From positions 3,915,501 through 3,979,500 of the forward strand of contig NZ_CP035501.1 of assembly GCF_004135585.1 (NCBI RefSeq): 64,000 nucleotides of DNA, given 5' to 3'. This stretch comes from Sphingosinicella sp. BN140058 (GTDB lineage: Bacteria > Pseudomonadota > Alphaproteobacteria > Sphingomonadales > Sphingomonadaceae). The notes beneath the pieces were generated by a model, which saw only the letters and a program-made list of their open reading frames with translations, was not told where the DNA came from and ran no database searches. This document shows positions 18,425-27,273 of this stretch, in pieces. Each line of letters starts with the position of its first letter. Within the stretch, counting starts at the first letter, position 1. A program made the translations under genes and the position numbers.

Positions 18425-18838
18425 ATGACCAACATCGTGATCCTCGTCGGCAATCTCGGCGCCGACCCGGAGCGTCGCTCCACCACCGGCGGCACCGACG
18501 TCGCAACCTTCAGCCTCGGGACCAGCCGTCCGAAGCGCGACAGCGAGGGCAAGACCTACAAGGATGCGAGCGGGTTCACCGCCAAGGATACCGAGTGGCA
18601 TCGCATCATCTGCTTCAACGGGCTCGGCCGGACCATCGCCCAGCACGCGTCCAAGGGCATGCTCGTCTCGGTCCGCGGACGGCTCCATTATACACGCTGG
18701 ACCGACCGCGAAGGTGTCGAGCGCTACGGCTGCGAGGTCATCGCCGACGACGTGCAGTTCCTCAGCAGGCCACGCCAGGCGCCCGCCGGCGGCAGCACCG
18801 AACCGCAGTCCGACCTCGATGACGATGTGCCTTTCTGA
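18425..18838 (+). CDS. ssb: Single-stranded DNA-binding protein
   Basis: 137 residues. The OB-fold covers residues 1-115 (MTNIVILVGNLGADPERR, TEWHRIICFNGLGRTIAQH, RGRLHYTRWTDREG). The tail ends DDDVPF, the acidic tip that recruits replication and repair partners. It is shorter than chromosomal SSB and is the plasmid-type protein that coats transferred single strands in the recipient. An AGGAGA site precedes the ATG. It has a strong terminator just after the stop, so it is probably a single-gene unit under its own leader. Confidence 0.96.
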   Translation: MTNIVILVGNLGADPERRSTTGGTDVATFSLGTSRPKRDSEGKTYKDASGFTAKDTEWHRIICFNGLGRTIAQHASKGMLVSVRGRLHYTRWTDREGVERYGCEVIADDVQFLSRPRQAPAGGSTEPQSDLDDDVPF

Positions 18839-18848
18839 GGCCAGTGCG

Positions 18849-18880
18849 AGCCCCGGCGGGAACTCCGCCGGGGCTTCTTG
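18849..18880 (+). terminator. Rho-independent terminator after ssb
   Basis: An 11-bp perfect stem, AGCCCCGGCGG (18849-18859) and CCGCCGGGGCT (18865-18875), with a 5-base loop, followed by TCTT, 10 bp after the ssb stop. Confidence 0.85.
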
Positions 18881-19110
18881 CATGCTGGTCAATCCATGTG
18901 CCTGACACCCTGAACCGCACAGCCTCTGTTGGTGCGGGCGGAGGCGGCGGTGAGGGGCGTCTCGTAGAGGCCCAGTGTGGCGGCCGGCGAAGCGGCCCTC
19001 AAGGATGCGCGGTTCCCCCAATTTGCTGCGCAAATCGGCTCCCCCACGCCCCGCTTCGCGGCGCCTTCGGCGTCCCTGACCGCCGCTCCGCCGCCCGCTC
19101 CTGAAGCGCC

Positions 19111-19128
19111 GTCTTCGCTTTCGAAGAC
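19111..19128 (+). promoter_or_regulatory. Leader hairpin next to a ribosome binding site
   Basis: GTCTTCG and CGAAGAC pair perfectly around a CTTT loop, ending a few bases before the AAAGGAG site of the gene at 19146. The upstream 150 bp hold further hairpins (ATTTGC/GCAAAT near 19021). It could limit access of ribosomes. Confidence 0.4.
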
Positions 19129-19145
19129 CACGAAAGGAGATGGCG

Positions 19146-19496
19146 ATGAGCATGATGTCGATGATCGGAACCGGGCGCTGCGATGCTCTGGTAGATGCGC
19201 TGAAAGCGGAGTTCGGAGGCATGTTGGCCGAGCGTATCCTGGAAGCGGAAGCCCTCGATTTCCTGTGGGAAGCGCGGGTGCGGGAGCGTTATCTCGGGCA
19301 GCATGAAGCCGCGTTCCTGGACGACGTAGAGAGCTTCGACGAGGTCTCGCGCATCGTGATCCTGAGCCTCGTCGATGGGTGTTGGCACGTCGGATTGTGC
19401 CAGGTGGATGGCAACGGACATGCCTCGGAATTGCTCTGGAAGCGGCGCTTCGAGAGCTTGAAAGAGGCCGAAATCGCGTACCATTCGGTGCATTGA
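19146..19496 (+). CDS. Hypothetical protein of the transfer backbone
   Basis: 116 residues, no named family. The sequence (CDALVDALKAEFGGMLAERIL, LWEARVRERYLGQHEAAFLDD, SRIVILSLVDGCWHVGLCQVDG) suggests a helical first half and a beta-rich end, soluble. The second ATG (19146) sits at proper distance from AAAGGAG; an ATG at 19140 abuts that site and is unlikely. It stands between ssb and the relaxase, where related elements carry small genes of unknown role. A good terminator follows. Confidence 0.7.
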   Translation: MSMMSMIGTGRCDALVDALKAEFGGMLAERILEAEALDFLWEARVRERYLGQHEAAFLDDVESFDEVSRIVILSLVDGCWHVGLCQVDGNGHASELLWKRRFESLKEAEIAYHSVH

Positions 19497-19513
19497 AGGT
19501 CGGCCATTCCAGT

Positions 19514-19553
19514 GGCGGGAGCGGCGCAGCAGCGTCGCTTCCGCCTTCTTTTT
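19514..19553 (+). terminator. Rho-independent terminator
   Basis: GGCGGGAGCG (19514-19523) pairs with CGCTTCCGCC (19536-19545, one G-T pair), followed by TTCTTTTT, 17 bp after the stop of the preceding gene. Confidence 0.8.
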
Positions 19554-19654
19554 GTTCGCCGCAGGGGTGGTGTATAGCAGGCTTGCGGGTGATCGAGATG
19601 GGAGGTCCTGGGATGCAACGGGTGCAGGGAGACAGAAGGGAGCAGGGGAAGGCA

Positions 19655-19760
19655 AGATAAAGTTATGGCACCGGAGCTGCCATAAGCCCTTGTCTGCACA
19701 TCGTTTATTTGGGTGCCGGACCGGCACTGGCATGGGCGAACCGGTGCCGGTCCGGGGAGA
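19655..19760 (+). other. Candidate origin of transfer (oriT)
   Basis: Directly upstream of the relaxase gene. A perfect inverted repeat TTATGGCA (19663-19670)/TGCCATAA (19678-19685) is followed by AGCCCTTGTCTGCACATCG, then by a second perfect 12-bp inverted repeat, CCGGACCGGCAC (19716-19727)/GTGCCGGTCCGG (19744-19755). A hairpin followed by a short unique nick region beside the relaxase gene is the usual oriT plan. The nick base is not identified; promoter operators are an alternative. Confidence 0.45.
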
Positions 19761-19852
19761 AATGGCGCAATTCCGCGAAGCCGACGGCACCGGTTTTCTA
19801 AAGCTTCTCGCTGCGTCATGCTCGCTTGTCTTAACGCCGGGAACGACGATCC

Positions 19853-21862
19853 ATGGACGATGACGAGCGCTTTGAGCCACGGCTCGGACGGCAACGCGAT
19901 CAGACGGGGAAGGCTGGGCGGCGCTATCTTGGCCGGGTCCTCGCCGCCGTCAATCTCGCCAGGTCCGGGCTGGCGCTGGCAAGATCGGGACGAACCGCTT
20001 TCACCGGCGTTCGCGCCGGGCGCGGCTCGGGAATCGGCAGCGTGCTGGTAGCGCATTCGGGCCACGGCGGGAGGAGCAGCCGCCGTGTCATCGTCAAGGC
20101 GAGCATCGTGAAGCTCGCCGGCAAGGGGGCGGCTGCGGCCGCAGCGCACCTGAGCTACCTCCAGAGGGACGGCACAACCCGGGAGGGGGAGCGCGGAGCG
20201 CTCTATGACGAAGCCGGCGACATGGCCGACGGGCGGGTATTTCGCGAGCGGGGCAGCGGCGATCGCCATCAGTTCCGCTTCATCGTCTCTCCCGAGGATG
20301 GTGACCAATACGAGGATCTGAAGCCGCTCACCAGGCGGCTGATGGCGAGGATGGAGGAGGATCTCGGGACGAAGCTCGACTGGGTCGCGGTCGACCACTT
20401 CAACACGGGCCATCCACACACCCACATCGTTGTTCGCGGAAAGGATGATCGCGGCGCGGATCTCGTGATCGCCCGGGATTACATGACGAGCGGCATCCGC
20501 GCCCGCGCTGCGGAGCTCGTGGACTTGGACCTCGGACCACGCACAGCGCGGGAGATACGGCAGGCGCTTCACGCGGAGATCGAGCAGGAGCGGCTGACCT
20601 CGATCGACCATCGGCTGTTGAACGGCGTGGACGCAGCGGGGCAGGTGACGAGTCACGCCCGGGACGCATTCGACCAGAGCCTCCGCGCGGGCCGCCTGGC
20701 CAAGCTGGTGCAGCTAGGCCTGGCAGAACCTTTGGGTGCCGGGCGGTTCCGGCTCGCACCCGATCTTGCCGACACGCTGCGCGCGATGGGCGAACGCGGT
20801 GACATCATTCGAACGTTGCAGCGGGAATTTGCCCGCTCCGGCGTGGCGCCGGCACCGGCGGATCAGGTCATCTACGATCCTGGCGCACCGGACGCGCGGC
20901 GCCTGGTAGGACGGGTACGTGCATTGGGGCTCGCGGACGAGCACGCCGACCGTCACTATGTCATCGTCGACGGGATCGATGGCCGGAGCCATTATGTGGA
21001 TATCGGTAAGCCGACGTCGAGCTACGGTGGCGAGCGGGAGCCGGGCGCGGGGCCGAGGATCGGCACCATCGTTTCGATAAATCCGGTGCGCGCTGAGGTC
21101 CGGGAGGTTGATCGCACGATTGCCGATATCGCGGCGGCGAATGGCGGCCGCTACGACGTCGAGGCACACCTGCGCCACGACCCGACCGCGACGGACCGCT
21201 TCGCGCAGACCCACATACGACGCCTCGAAGCGATGCGGCGAAGGAACGGGATCGTCGAGAGGGAGCCTTCGGGACGATGGGTGATCGCGTCCGACCATCT
21301 CGAGAGGGCGGCCGCCTACGAGGCCGCGCTGGTTCGTGATCGACCGGTGACGATCACCTTGCTGTGCTCGCAGCCACTCGAGACGCTGGTCGAAGTGGGA
21401 TCGGCCACCTGGATCGACCGCGAGCTTGTCGCGAGTGCCCCGGAGCCGTTGAGAGACACCGGATTCGGGCTCGAAGTTCGGGAAGCGCAGCGGCTGCGCC
21501 GACAATGGCTTGTTGCGCAAGGTCTTGCGAAAGTGACCGAAGATGGCACGCGGTTTGCGCCTGGCTTGCTCGCGATCCTGCAGCGGCGGGAGCTGCTCCG
21601 GGTTGCCGGCGAGATTAGCGAAGAATTAGCGATGCCGTATCGTGAGACAGAGGAAGCCGCGCGCGTCGAAGGAATCTATCGTCGGCCGGTTGACCTGGTG
21701 AGCGGTCGCTTCGCCCTGGTCGAACGCGCGCGCGACTTCACGCTGGTGCCCTGGCGCCCAGTGCTGGAACGGCAGGTTGGGAAGGCCGTGTCCGGAGTGA
21801 TGCGCGGCGATGGCATCAGCTGGTCCTTTGGTCGCGAGCGCGGAGGACCTCATCTGCGCTGA
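19853..21862 (+). CDS. DUF3363 relaxase / mobilization nuclease
   Basis: 669 residues. It is expected to nick the oriT strand, stay bound to its 5' end and pilot it into the transfer channel. The relaxase domain (about 75-250) has the HUH metal-binding motif DHFNTGHPHTHIVVRG (about 182-197) and a tract of alanines before LSYLQRDG. The catalytic residue is not certain from sequence. The C-terminal 400 residues correspond to DUF3363, the partner domain in alphaproteobacterial relaxases. The ribosome binding site is poor. In related elements the coupling protein gene follows closely; here it is 33 kb away. Confidence 0.93.
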   Translation: MDDDERFEPRLGRQRDQTGKAGRRYLGRVLAAVNLARSGLALARSGRTAFTGVRAGRGSGIGSVLVAHSGHGGRSSRRVIVKASIVKLAGKGAAAAAAHLSYLQRDGTTREGERGALYDEAGDMADGRVFRERGSGDRHQFRFIVSPEDGDQYEDLKPLTRRLMARMEEDLGTKLDWVAVDHFNTGHPHTHIVVRGKDDRGADLVIARDYMTSGIRARAAELVDLDLGPRTAREIRQALHAEIEQERLTSIDHRLLNGVDAAGQVTSHARDAFDQSLRAGRLAKLVQLGLAEPLGAGRFRLAPDLADTLRAMGERGDIIRTLQREFARSGVAPAPADQVIYDPGAPDARRLVGRVRALGLADEHADRHYVIVDGIDGRSHYVDIGKPTSSYGGEREPGAGPRIGTIVSINPVRAEVREVDRTIADIAAANGGRYDVEAHLRHDPTATDRFAQTHIRRLEAMRRRNGIVEREPSGRWVIASDHLERAAAYEAALVRDRPVTITLLCSQPLETLVEVGSATWIDRELVASAPEPLRDTGFGLEVREAQRLRRQWLVAQGLAKVTEDGTRFAPGLLAILQRRELLRVAGEISEELAMPYRETEEAARVEGIYRRPVDLVSGRFALVERARDFTLVPWRPVLERQVGKAVSGVMRGDGISWSFGRERGGPHLR

Positions 21863-22060
21863 TGCTGGCTCGTGCCCCGCGGCTCTACGGCTCGTCCTCA
21901 GCTATGCTCATCGTCCGGCTGGTGGGCGATAATGGTTGCGGACCGGCCAGGAGCGACAGCAACCGAACCGCCAGTGGACATTGCCAAACCCCCGCGTCAT
22001 CGACGGCTCAGTCCCAAAGCACGGTAAGAGGCCCCTCACCGTTGGCGAGGAGCCAAGCGA

Positions 22061-22690
22061 TCAAATCTCGGTATTCTCCGCTAGCGCAAGCGCGTCTTCC
22101 ACGTCGATCCCGAGATATCGGACTGTGTTTTCGATCTTGCTATGCCCGAGAAGAATTTGGACGGCTCGAAGGTTGCCGGTCGCCCTGTAGATGATGGATG
22201 CCTTCGTTCGGCGGAGCGAGTGCGTGCCATACTCGCTTCGCATCAGACCCACCCCGGTTACCCATTCATCGACAAGCCGGGCATATTGGCGGGTGCTGAG
22301 ATGCCCCTTCTGGTCAACCCGGCTGGGAAAGACATAGTCGTCCACGGTTCCTCCCCGCCGATCAAGCCAAGCAAGCAGGCTGCATCGAGCGTCCGGAAGC
22401 AGCTCGAACTGAACAGGCCGACCCGTCTTCTGCTGCGTCACGATGGCACGCGTGCGGATTTGCCCGCCGCTTACAATGTCGCCGATCTTTGTCTGCACCA
22501 GGTCGCAGCCGCGGAGCTTGCTATCAATCGCTAGGTCGAATAGCGCACGATCACGCAAGCGACGGCGCTGGTTGAGGAAAAACCGGATCTCCCATATTTG
22601 CTTCGGCTTGAGCGCTCGCTTCGCGCCGACCATCCTTCCGGCATTCCAGACAAGACGTTTGGTGGTGTGTTCAGTTTTGGGCGTCTCCAT
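22061..22690 (-). CDS. Short tyrosine recombinase
   Basis: 209 residues, almost only the catalytic domain. The full set of active-site residues is visible: Arg60 (KLRGCDL), Lys88 (QQKTGRP), His157 and Arg160 (HSLRRTKAS), His183 (LLGHSKIENT) and Tyr192 (VRYLG). The N-terminal arm-binding region of phage integrases is missing, as in a widespread group of short plasmid- and island-borne recombinases. It is not an integron integrase: the additional IntI domain is absent. It sits exactly where the transfer backbone ends and the cargo begins, convergent with the relaxase, and may act on this element or be cargo itself. Confidence 0.9.
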   Translation of the reverse strand: METPKTEHTTKRLVWNAGRMVGAKRALKPKQIWEIRFFLNQRRRLRDRALFDLAIDSKLRGCDLVQTKIGDIVSGGQIRTRAIVTQQKTGRPVQFELLPDARCSLLAWLDRRGGTVDDYVFPSRVDQKGHLSTRQYARLVDEWVTGVGLMRSEYGTHSLRRTKASIIYRATGNLRAVQILLGHSKIENTVRYLGIDVEDALALAENTEI

Positions 22691-23039
22691 GATCGTTCTC
22701 CGATGACCAGTGCGGCCGTCCGAGAAACGCTTTGGCGCACGATTAGCCAGGGTGGGCCACGGCGCCTGCCCGCCGACTCAGGTAGTTGCCAGAACCTGTG
22801 CGAACGCCCGCTTGCCACAAGACCGCTCGTTCCCCGCAACTTTCAGCCTTTGCACCACAGGTCGAGATAACAGTGATCGAGATCCCCGGCCGTTACAGCC
22901 GCGGAGCTGAACTTCGCCGACTTCGACCTTCTGATCTGGAGGGGAATGAACGGTGGTGCGGACCGCCACGGTCGACAGCCAGCGTCTCTTACTTTGAAAC
23001 GCGCTTTGACCAACGAGTCATCACCGCTATGGTCGCGTT
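22691..23039. other. Intergenic, divergent promoters
   Basis: About 350 bp between the recombinase and exonuclease starts. No gene, att-like core repeat or hairpin recognised. Confidence 0.4.
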
Positions 23040-23930
23040 ATGTTCCATCCGATCTCTCCAGAGCAGGACGTGCCTGTTGCGGCCGAGCAGGTTAAGGCCG
23101 ACGATGCGCTCGATTTCGTGTCGGTTGATGTCGAAACGGCATGCGGCCGCGTCAGCAGCATCTGCCAGATCGGAATCGTCGGTTTCCGAGGCGGAAAAAT
23201 CGCCTTCGAGTATGAAACGCTGATCGAGCCGCGCGATTATTTCAGCAGCTTCAATACGCGCATCCACGGCATCACTGCAGATCATGTCGTAGGCAAGCCG
23301 TGCTTCGGCGATCTCCACGGGGTCATCGACGGGCATCTCGCAGGCCGCGTTGCGGTTGCCCATTCATATTTCGACAAGAGCGCGCTGGCCGCAGCATGCA
23401 GAGTCCATGAGCGCACGCCGATCGAGGCAACCTGGCTCGACAGCGTGCGCGTTGCCAAGCGCGCTTGGCCGAATCTCGGCAGCCACCGGCTCAACATCGT
23501 TTCTCGGCATCTCGGCATTCGCCTCACGCATCATGATGCGTTGAGCGACGCCCGCGCGGCTGGGCTGATCGTAGTCCGTGCCGTGGAGGAGACCGGTATT
23601 CCGTTGACCGCTTGGCTCGCCACTTCGAAGCGCGGCCGAGCTTCTCCCGCGCCGCGGCCGGCGTTGTCCGGACCGCTTGTTGGCCAGCGGGTTGCCATTC
23701 TGGGCGAGCCCCGGCATGGCGCAATCGCTCAACGCATTGCTGAACACGGTGGACGGATTGTGGCAGCCGTCGGTAAGACCACGACTATGCTGGTGGTCGT
23801 CGCTGACGAGCCGTTCGGCTACGTCCGGTACGATGCCCAGTTCAGAAGAGCACGCGAGCTGCAGGATGCGGGTGGCGCCATCGAGATCCTGAGTGCCGCC
23901 AGTCTCGTTGACCGTCTCCCGACATCTTGA
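23040..23930 (+). CDS. DnaQ-like 3'-5' exonuclease with BRCT domain
   Basis: 296 residues. The exonuclease domain (about 25-195) has the DEDDh residues: Asp30 and Glu32 in SVDVETA, an Asp in AHSYFDKSAL, and His/Asp in HHDALSDARAAG. A Pro/Ala linker leads to a BRCT domain (about 212-292, LVGQRVAILGEPRHGAIAQR). The fusion is common among proofreading-like exonucleases of DNA repair. On a mobile element it may repair, or degrade, DNA ends. No strong ribosome binding site is seen. No close partner gene. Confidence 0.87.
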   Translation: MFHPISPEQDVPVAAEQVKADDALDFVSVDVETACGRVSSICQIGIVGFRGGKIAFEYETLIEPRDYFSSFNTRIHGITADHVVGKPCFGDLHGVIDGHLAGRVAVAHSYFDKSALAAACRVHERTPIEATWLDSVRVAKRAWPNLGSHRLNIVSRHLGIRLTHHDALSDARAAGLIVVRAVEETGIPLTAWLATSKRGRASPAPRPALSGPLVGQRVAILGEPRHGAIAQRIAEHGGRIVAAVGKTTTMLVVVADEPFGYVRYDAQFRRARELQDAGGAIEILSAASLVDRLPTS

Positions 23931-24247
23931 AGGTCGCCAGTCATCTGAGAAGTTGGCCGCAGCCGCCGTCGGAAGCCTATCACACAGCAGCTCACAACCA
24001 TTATGAGCCATATTGCGGTACCGACTTGGATGCCCGGATCAGACAGAGCCGGCCATTCGCCGCAGGAGCGATCACGCTGAGGCTGAGCGACACCGGATCA
24101 GCTGCAGCCAATTGTTGAATTCGGCTTCGGTTCGCCTTGATGATCCCCGCAGTTGATCCAGGTTCGGTTCGCAGAACCTTTGCCGGGTTCAGCCTCCCTT
24201 GACACCTCGCCGTTCTTCGCTTCCGCTGTCTTGAGCGGGAGGACCTC
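23931..24247. other. Intergenic, no feature recognised
   Basis: About 315 bp. A TTATGAGCC/AGCTCACAACC stretch looks AT-richer than its surroundings, but no promoter or repeat can be assigned. Confidence 0.35.
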
Positions 24248-25000
24248 ATGGCGATCGACTGGAAAGAACGAAGCGAGGTTATCAAGAACTTCGTCTCAAC
24301 GGGGGCCGTAGTGGTAGGTGGACTGTGGGTCCTCTATCAATGGGATACCCTGTTTCCGAAGACCCGAGCAGATGTACAAGCGGCTGCCGCCTCAGTGCGA
24401 ACGGATGTATCGGGCACTTTCAGCGTTGAGCTCGACATGAACGACGATGGTTCTCCGCCGCCGTTCCGGGAAGACGCCGCTGCGGCTGAACCTGCAGATA
24501 TCAACGCCTACTGCTTGGCGCATCCACGCGCGGTTCTAGTCCAATCGACGCCGGTATTCGGGCAGTTAATGCTGAAGAGCGCGAGCGGCATCCCGGTGCA
24601 TGCCCGGGTCGAGCAGGTCGCAGTGTCGACCGCACCCATCAGTTTGCCGCTCATTCGCCCATCCGCTGGTCAGTCCCCGAGCATCGCGCCGGTGACCATC
24701 ACCGACGTGGCCACGCTCACGGACGATCGCATGTTCATCGGCGGCCTGCGCGCAAACCGGGTCGAAAAAGGTCAGGAGGTCCAGGTCGCATTGATGTTCG
24801 ACGTCAATCTGCCGGTTCAGTGCGCCCATCTCGAACGGCTTGTCCTATTCAAGGCGCAGGTGGCGCTCACGGCGATCGATCCGGCGAGAGACCGACCGAT
24901 CGGGCCGCCGGTGCCGAAGATCTTTGTGACCACGTGTCAGCTGAATCCTCGAACGGCGCCTGCTTGTAACATCAGCGGTATCGAGGCGCGGGGACAGTGA
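24248..25000 (+). CDS. Membrane-anchored protein of unknown function
   Basis: 250 residues, not recognised. After a charged start (MAIDWKERSEVIKNF) one hydrophobic helix at about 15-32 (FVSTGAVVVGGLWVLYQWD) anchors the protein, followed by a periplasmic or cytoplasmic beta-rich domain of 200 residues with several cysteines. The charged pre-helix region and the isolated location resemble accessory membrane proteins of defence islands, but nothing more specific can be said. The ATG follows GGGAGG closely, a good ribosome binding site. Confidence 0.65.
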   Translation: MAIDWKERSEVIKNFVSTGAVVVGGLWVLYQWDTLFPKTRADVQAAAASVRTDVSGTFSVELDMNDDGSPPPFREDAAAAEPADINAYCLAHPRAVLVQSTPVFGQLMLKSASGIPVHARVEQVAVSTAPISLPLIRPSAGQSPSIAPVTITDVATLTDDRMFIGGLRANRVEKGQEVQVALMFDVNLPVQCAHLERLVLFKAQVALTAIDPARDRPIGPPVPKIFVTTCQLNPRTAPACNISGIEARGQ

Positions 25001-25027
25001 GGGGTTCCGGCGGCGCCGACGGATGGG

Positions 25028-25112
25028 CAGCTCGCGACCAACTTCGGTCGTTGCCGCGGAAGTCGGTGAAAGGCAGCTCTTGGCGGAAGCCGCCGTTCAC
25101 GCCGTGCAAACC
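25028..25112 (+). repeat. Intergenic repeat family B, copy 1
   Basis: Contains CAGCTCGCGACCAA, CGGTCGTTGCCG, AAAGGCAGCT and GCCGCCGTTCAC in this order. A related order of words occurs at 29342-29430, also in intergenic DNA and on the same strand. Confidence 0.4.
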
Positions 25113-25255
25113 CGCTGGTCGGCTCAGCGCCCTTTCCGGACCCACAAGTGCATCGATCTGATTCCCAGAAGCGGACGTTGCGAGCCCTCGGTGGTCGGCA
25201 GCGATGCATCTTAGCTGGGGCATCACTGGATCAGGTTTGTCGCACTGTTCTTGCC

Positions 25256-25759
25256 CTACATGTCGGCGGTCTTCTCTGATGTGTAGGTGAAGATGACGCG
25301 ACGCTCGGCCGCTTCGTTGATCACGGCTCTCCACTTCGTGAAGCCGACCTCAAGCTCTCTTTCCTCAGCGGCGGTTCCCTCGATAGGAATACGAGCCGCA
25401 GTATCGAAGCCGTGGCCATCCTTGATCGAAATGATGACCTCGAGGCTCGAACCAGTCCGGATGATGGAACCGAGCGGCTGCCGGATCAGCGCGGGTCGAA
25501 ACTGGGCTGTTTGATCCACTTCGATCTCTATGTGCTCGAGGGCCAACCCCTCCCATCGTCCGGCCTTAGCCTGCTCAAAGCCCTCGCCAACGTAGGTTCC
25601 TTCCAGGAAGCAAACGTGGGGCATCTCGCCACCGGTGACGAGCATGGTCCCTTGGTCACGGCCGATCAGGGGGAAGACGATCGCGGGGCCTTTGACATCA
25701 GGGACCTTGCTCGGCCGAAGCAGTCGGATAGGGATGTAGGCCACGCTGTTCTCCACCAT
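25256..25759 (-). CDS. Hypothetical protein beside the TIR gene
   Basis: 167 residues, family not recognised, soluble and probably beta-rich (VAYIPIRLLRPSKV, IVFPLIGRDQGTMLVTGG, SSLEVIISIKDG, ERRVIFTYTSEK). It lies 130 bp downstream of the TIR-domain gene on the same strand, so it could be co-expressed and act as its partner, but spacing is too wide to be sure of an operon. No signal peptide. If the TIR protein is a defence effector this would be the candidate sensor or regulator. Confidence 0.6.
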   Translation of the reverse strand: MVENSVAYIPIRLLRPSKVPDVKGPAIVFPLIGRDQGTMLVTGGEMPHVCFLEGTYVGEGFEQAKAGRWEGLALEHIEIEVDQTAQFRPALIRQPLGSIIRTGSSLEVIISIKDGHGFDTAARIPIEGTAAEERELEVGFTKWRAVINEAAERRVIFTYTSEKTADM

Positions 25760-25888
25760 TGTAACGACGATAAGCTCGGGCCTTGGACAAAGCTCAAACC
25801 GGCCTCATCGTCCGGCGGTCTCTCGCCGACTGCCTGCGATCCCCGAACGCAGGAAATCCGCCTCGACCTAACCATTAGGTGCGGAACC

Positions 25889-26875
25889 TTAGCGGATGCG
25901 GCTCTGCATATGATCGAGGAAGTGCTCCCAGAGATAGCTGGCGGCCGCTTCCTCATCCATGCTCCCTTGCCGGTCTCCGCGGGACATGGGATTGCCTCCG
26001 GTGAACGCGAGCCCCTGCGGAGTGTCCTCTATGGGGAGCCAATCGTTCATGGAGTTCCGCGCGCTCGCCGCGCCGTCGTAGCTCAGGCAAAGCGCATTTC
26101 GCCAAACGTCGCTGCCGTGCCAGATGCGCACCTGTCCGACCCGCTTACCGTCGAGATAGACGCTCGCAGCGAACGACCGGCTGTCGATCCGCTCGAAATC
26201 GGTTTCGATCCCAGCGTCGGAGGCATTTAACTCGGCGAGCTTCAGCTCGAAGAGCGCTGCCGTGGCTGCGAACCCGGCACGAAGAAAGCGGTCTCGGTCC
26301 AAATCCGTCGGTTTGGTCCTCAGCCCGAGGTTCGATGTATCGAGGCGGGGCTCTGATGCTGCAGCCGGCGGCGGCGGCGCTGGTGTCGTCCCTGATGGGG
26401 CCGTCCGCTCCTTCGGCCGGCCTGCCGATCGCAGCATCTCGCGGATCGCTCCTGCGGCGTTGTCGAACGCCTCGTCGCGATCAGGCCAGCTCGTCACCGG
26501 TAAGCCATCCTTTGGCAGCGCCAAGAACTCAGAAAGCGTCTGCCCTTCGCCTACAGGTACGCCCTTCCACTGGCACGGACGAAGGATGATCGGTACCACG
26601 CGCGCGGTGCCGTCTCGCTGGCGTGCGAACGCGCGTATCATCTCCTGCTCGTAGCAATATTCGGAATGTATGAAGTCGGCGGAGACCAGGAGCAGCACAA
26701 GGTCGGAGGCGGCGAGAGCAGCCTGCACCGCAGGGTCGAGGTGCTCCCCGGGATGCAACATCGCATCGTGCCAAACCTCAATCAGCCCCTCTCTTCGGAG
26801 CGGCGCCAGATGCCGTACGAACTGCTCTTTAAGGGCGGCATCCGCGTGCGTATACGAGATGAATCCACTGGTCAT
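25889..26875 (-). CDS. TIR-domain protein with unknown C-terminal domain
   Basis: 328 residues. The TIR domain covers 1-140: it opens with MTSGFISYTHADAALK, has the LLLVSADFIHSEYCYEQEM block with an acidic residue in the catalytic position (Glu76 or Glu78), and ends near VTSWPDRDEAFDNA. Catalytic bacterial TIR domains cleave NAD or make cyclic ADP-ribose signals in anti-phage systems; some only serve as scaffolds. A Pro/Ala linker (163-175) precedes a 150-residue C-terminal domain that I do not recognise (FERIDSRSFAASVYLDGKRV). No thsA-like gene is adjacent, so it is not a standard Thoeris pair. Confidence 0.85.
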   Translation of the reverse strand: MTSGFISYTHADAALKEQFVRHLAPLRREGLIEVWHDAMLHPGEHLDPAVQAALAASDLVLLLVSADFIHSEYCYEQEMIRAFARQRDGTARVVPIILRPCQWKGVPVGEGQTLSEFLALPKDGLPVTSWPDRDEAFDNAAGAIREMLRSAGRPKERTAPSGTTPAPPPPAAASEPRLDTSNLGLRTKPTDLDRDRFLRAGFAATAALFELKLAELNASDAGIETDFERIDSRSFAASVYLDGKRVGQVRIWHGSDVWRNALCLSYDGAASARNSMNDWLPIEDTPQGLAFTGGNPMSRGDRQGSMDEEAAASYLWEHFLDHMQSRIR

Positions 26876-27084
26876 AGCTGCGGACTTAGCCCGGCCGCCA
26901 GCTTCAATCTACCGCTACTGATCACGCGTTAGGCGTCGAGTCCACGTCGAGCAGCGATCGCATCCGGGGTTAGGCACCGCGCACGGCGCCGCGAGCACAA
27001 GGAGGGCGGGTACCCGTCTTGTCATTGCTGCTCCTGGGGCTCCGCGCCGCCTAGGCGTAGTCGCCCGCCGCCCATGGCTCAGCC

Positions 27085-27273
27085 GAGACGCCTGACGGCA
27101 TCGCCTGGATGTCACGGCGCTACGACCAGGAGACTGCGCTGGTGCTGTTCGGCGACAGGGTGGTCTCAGCGGATATGGAGTCAATTGCCTCCGTCTTTCC
27201 CACGACCGATGCGGCCACGCTGAACGCAATTTCCGATCTAACTCATCGAGCGGGCATCGTGATCACGAGATAG
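27085..27273 (+). pseudogene. C-terminal remnant of a RES-domain toxin
   Basis: In frame to a TAG at 27271, the DNA encodes ETPDGIAWMSRRYDQ followed by ETALVLFGDRV. The DGI-x-x-x-SRR core and the following strand are the C-terminal signature of RES-domain NAD phosphorylases, the toxins of Xre-RES pairs. An in-frame stop lies just upstream (27058-27060), and no start, N-terminal half or antitoxin gene is present. It is a fragment left by earlier rearrangement. Confidence 0.5.

Noticed and set aside
19289..20656. 455-residue minus-strand frame over the relaxase start
   Set aside because: Antisense of the relaxase and the gene at 19146; would cover the terminator and oriT candidate.
25889..26875. 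Thoeris defence system
   Set aside because: A TIR gene is present but no ThsA-type SIR2/SLOG effector is adjacent.
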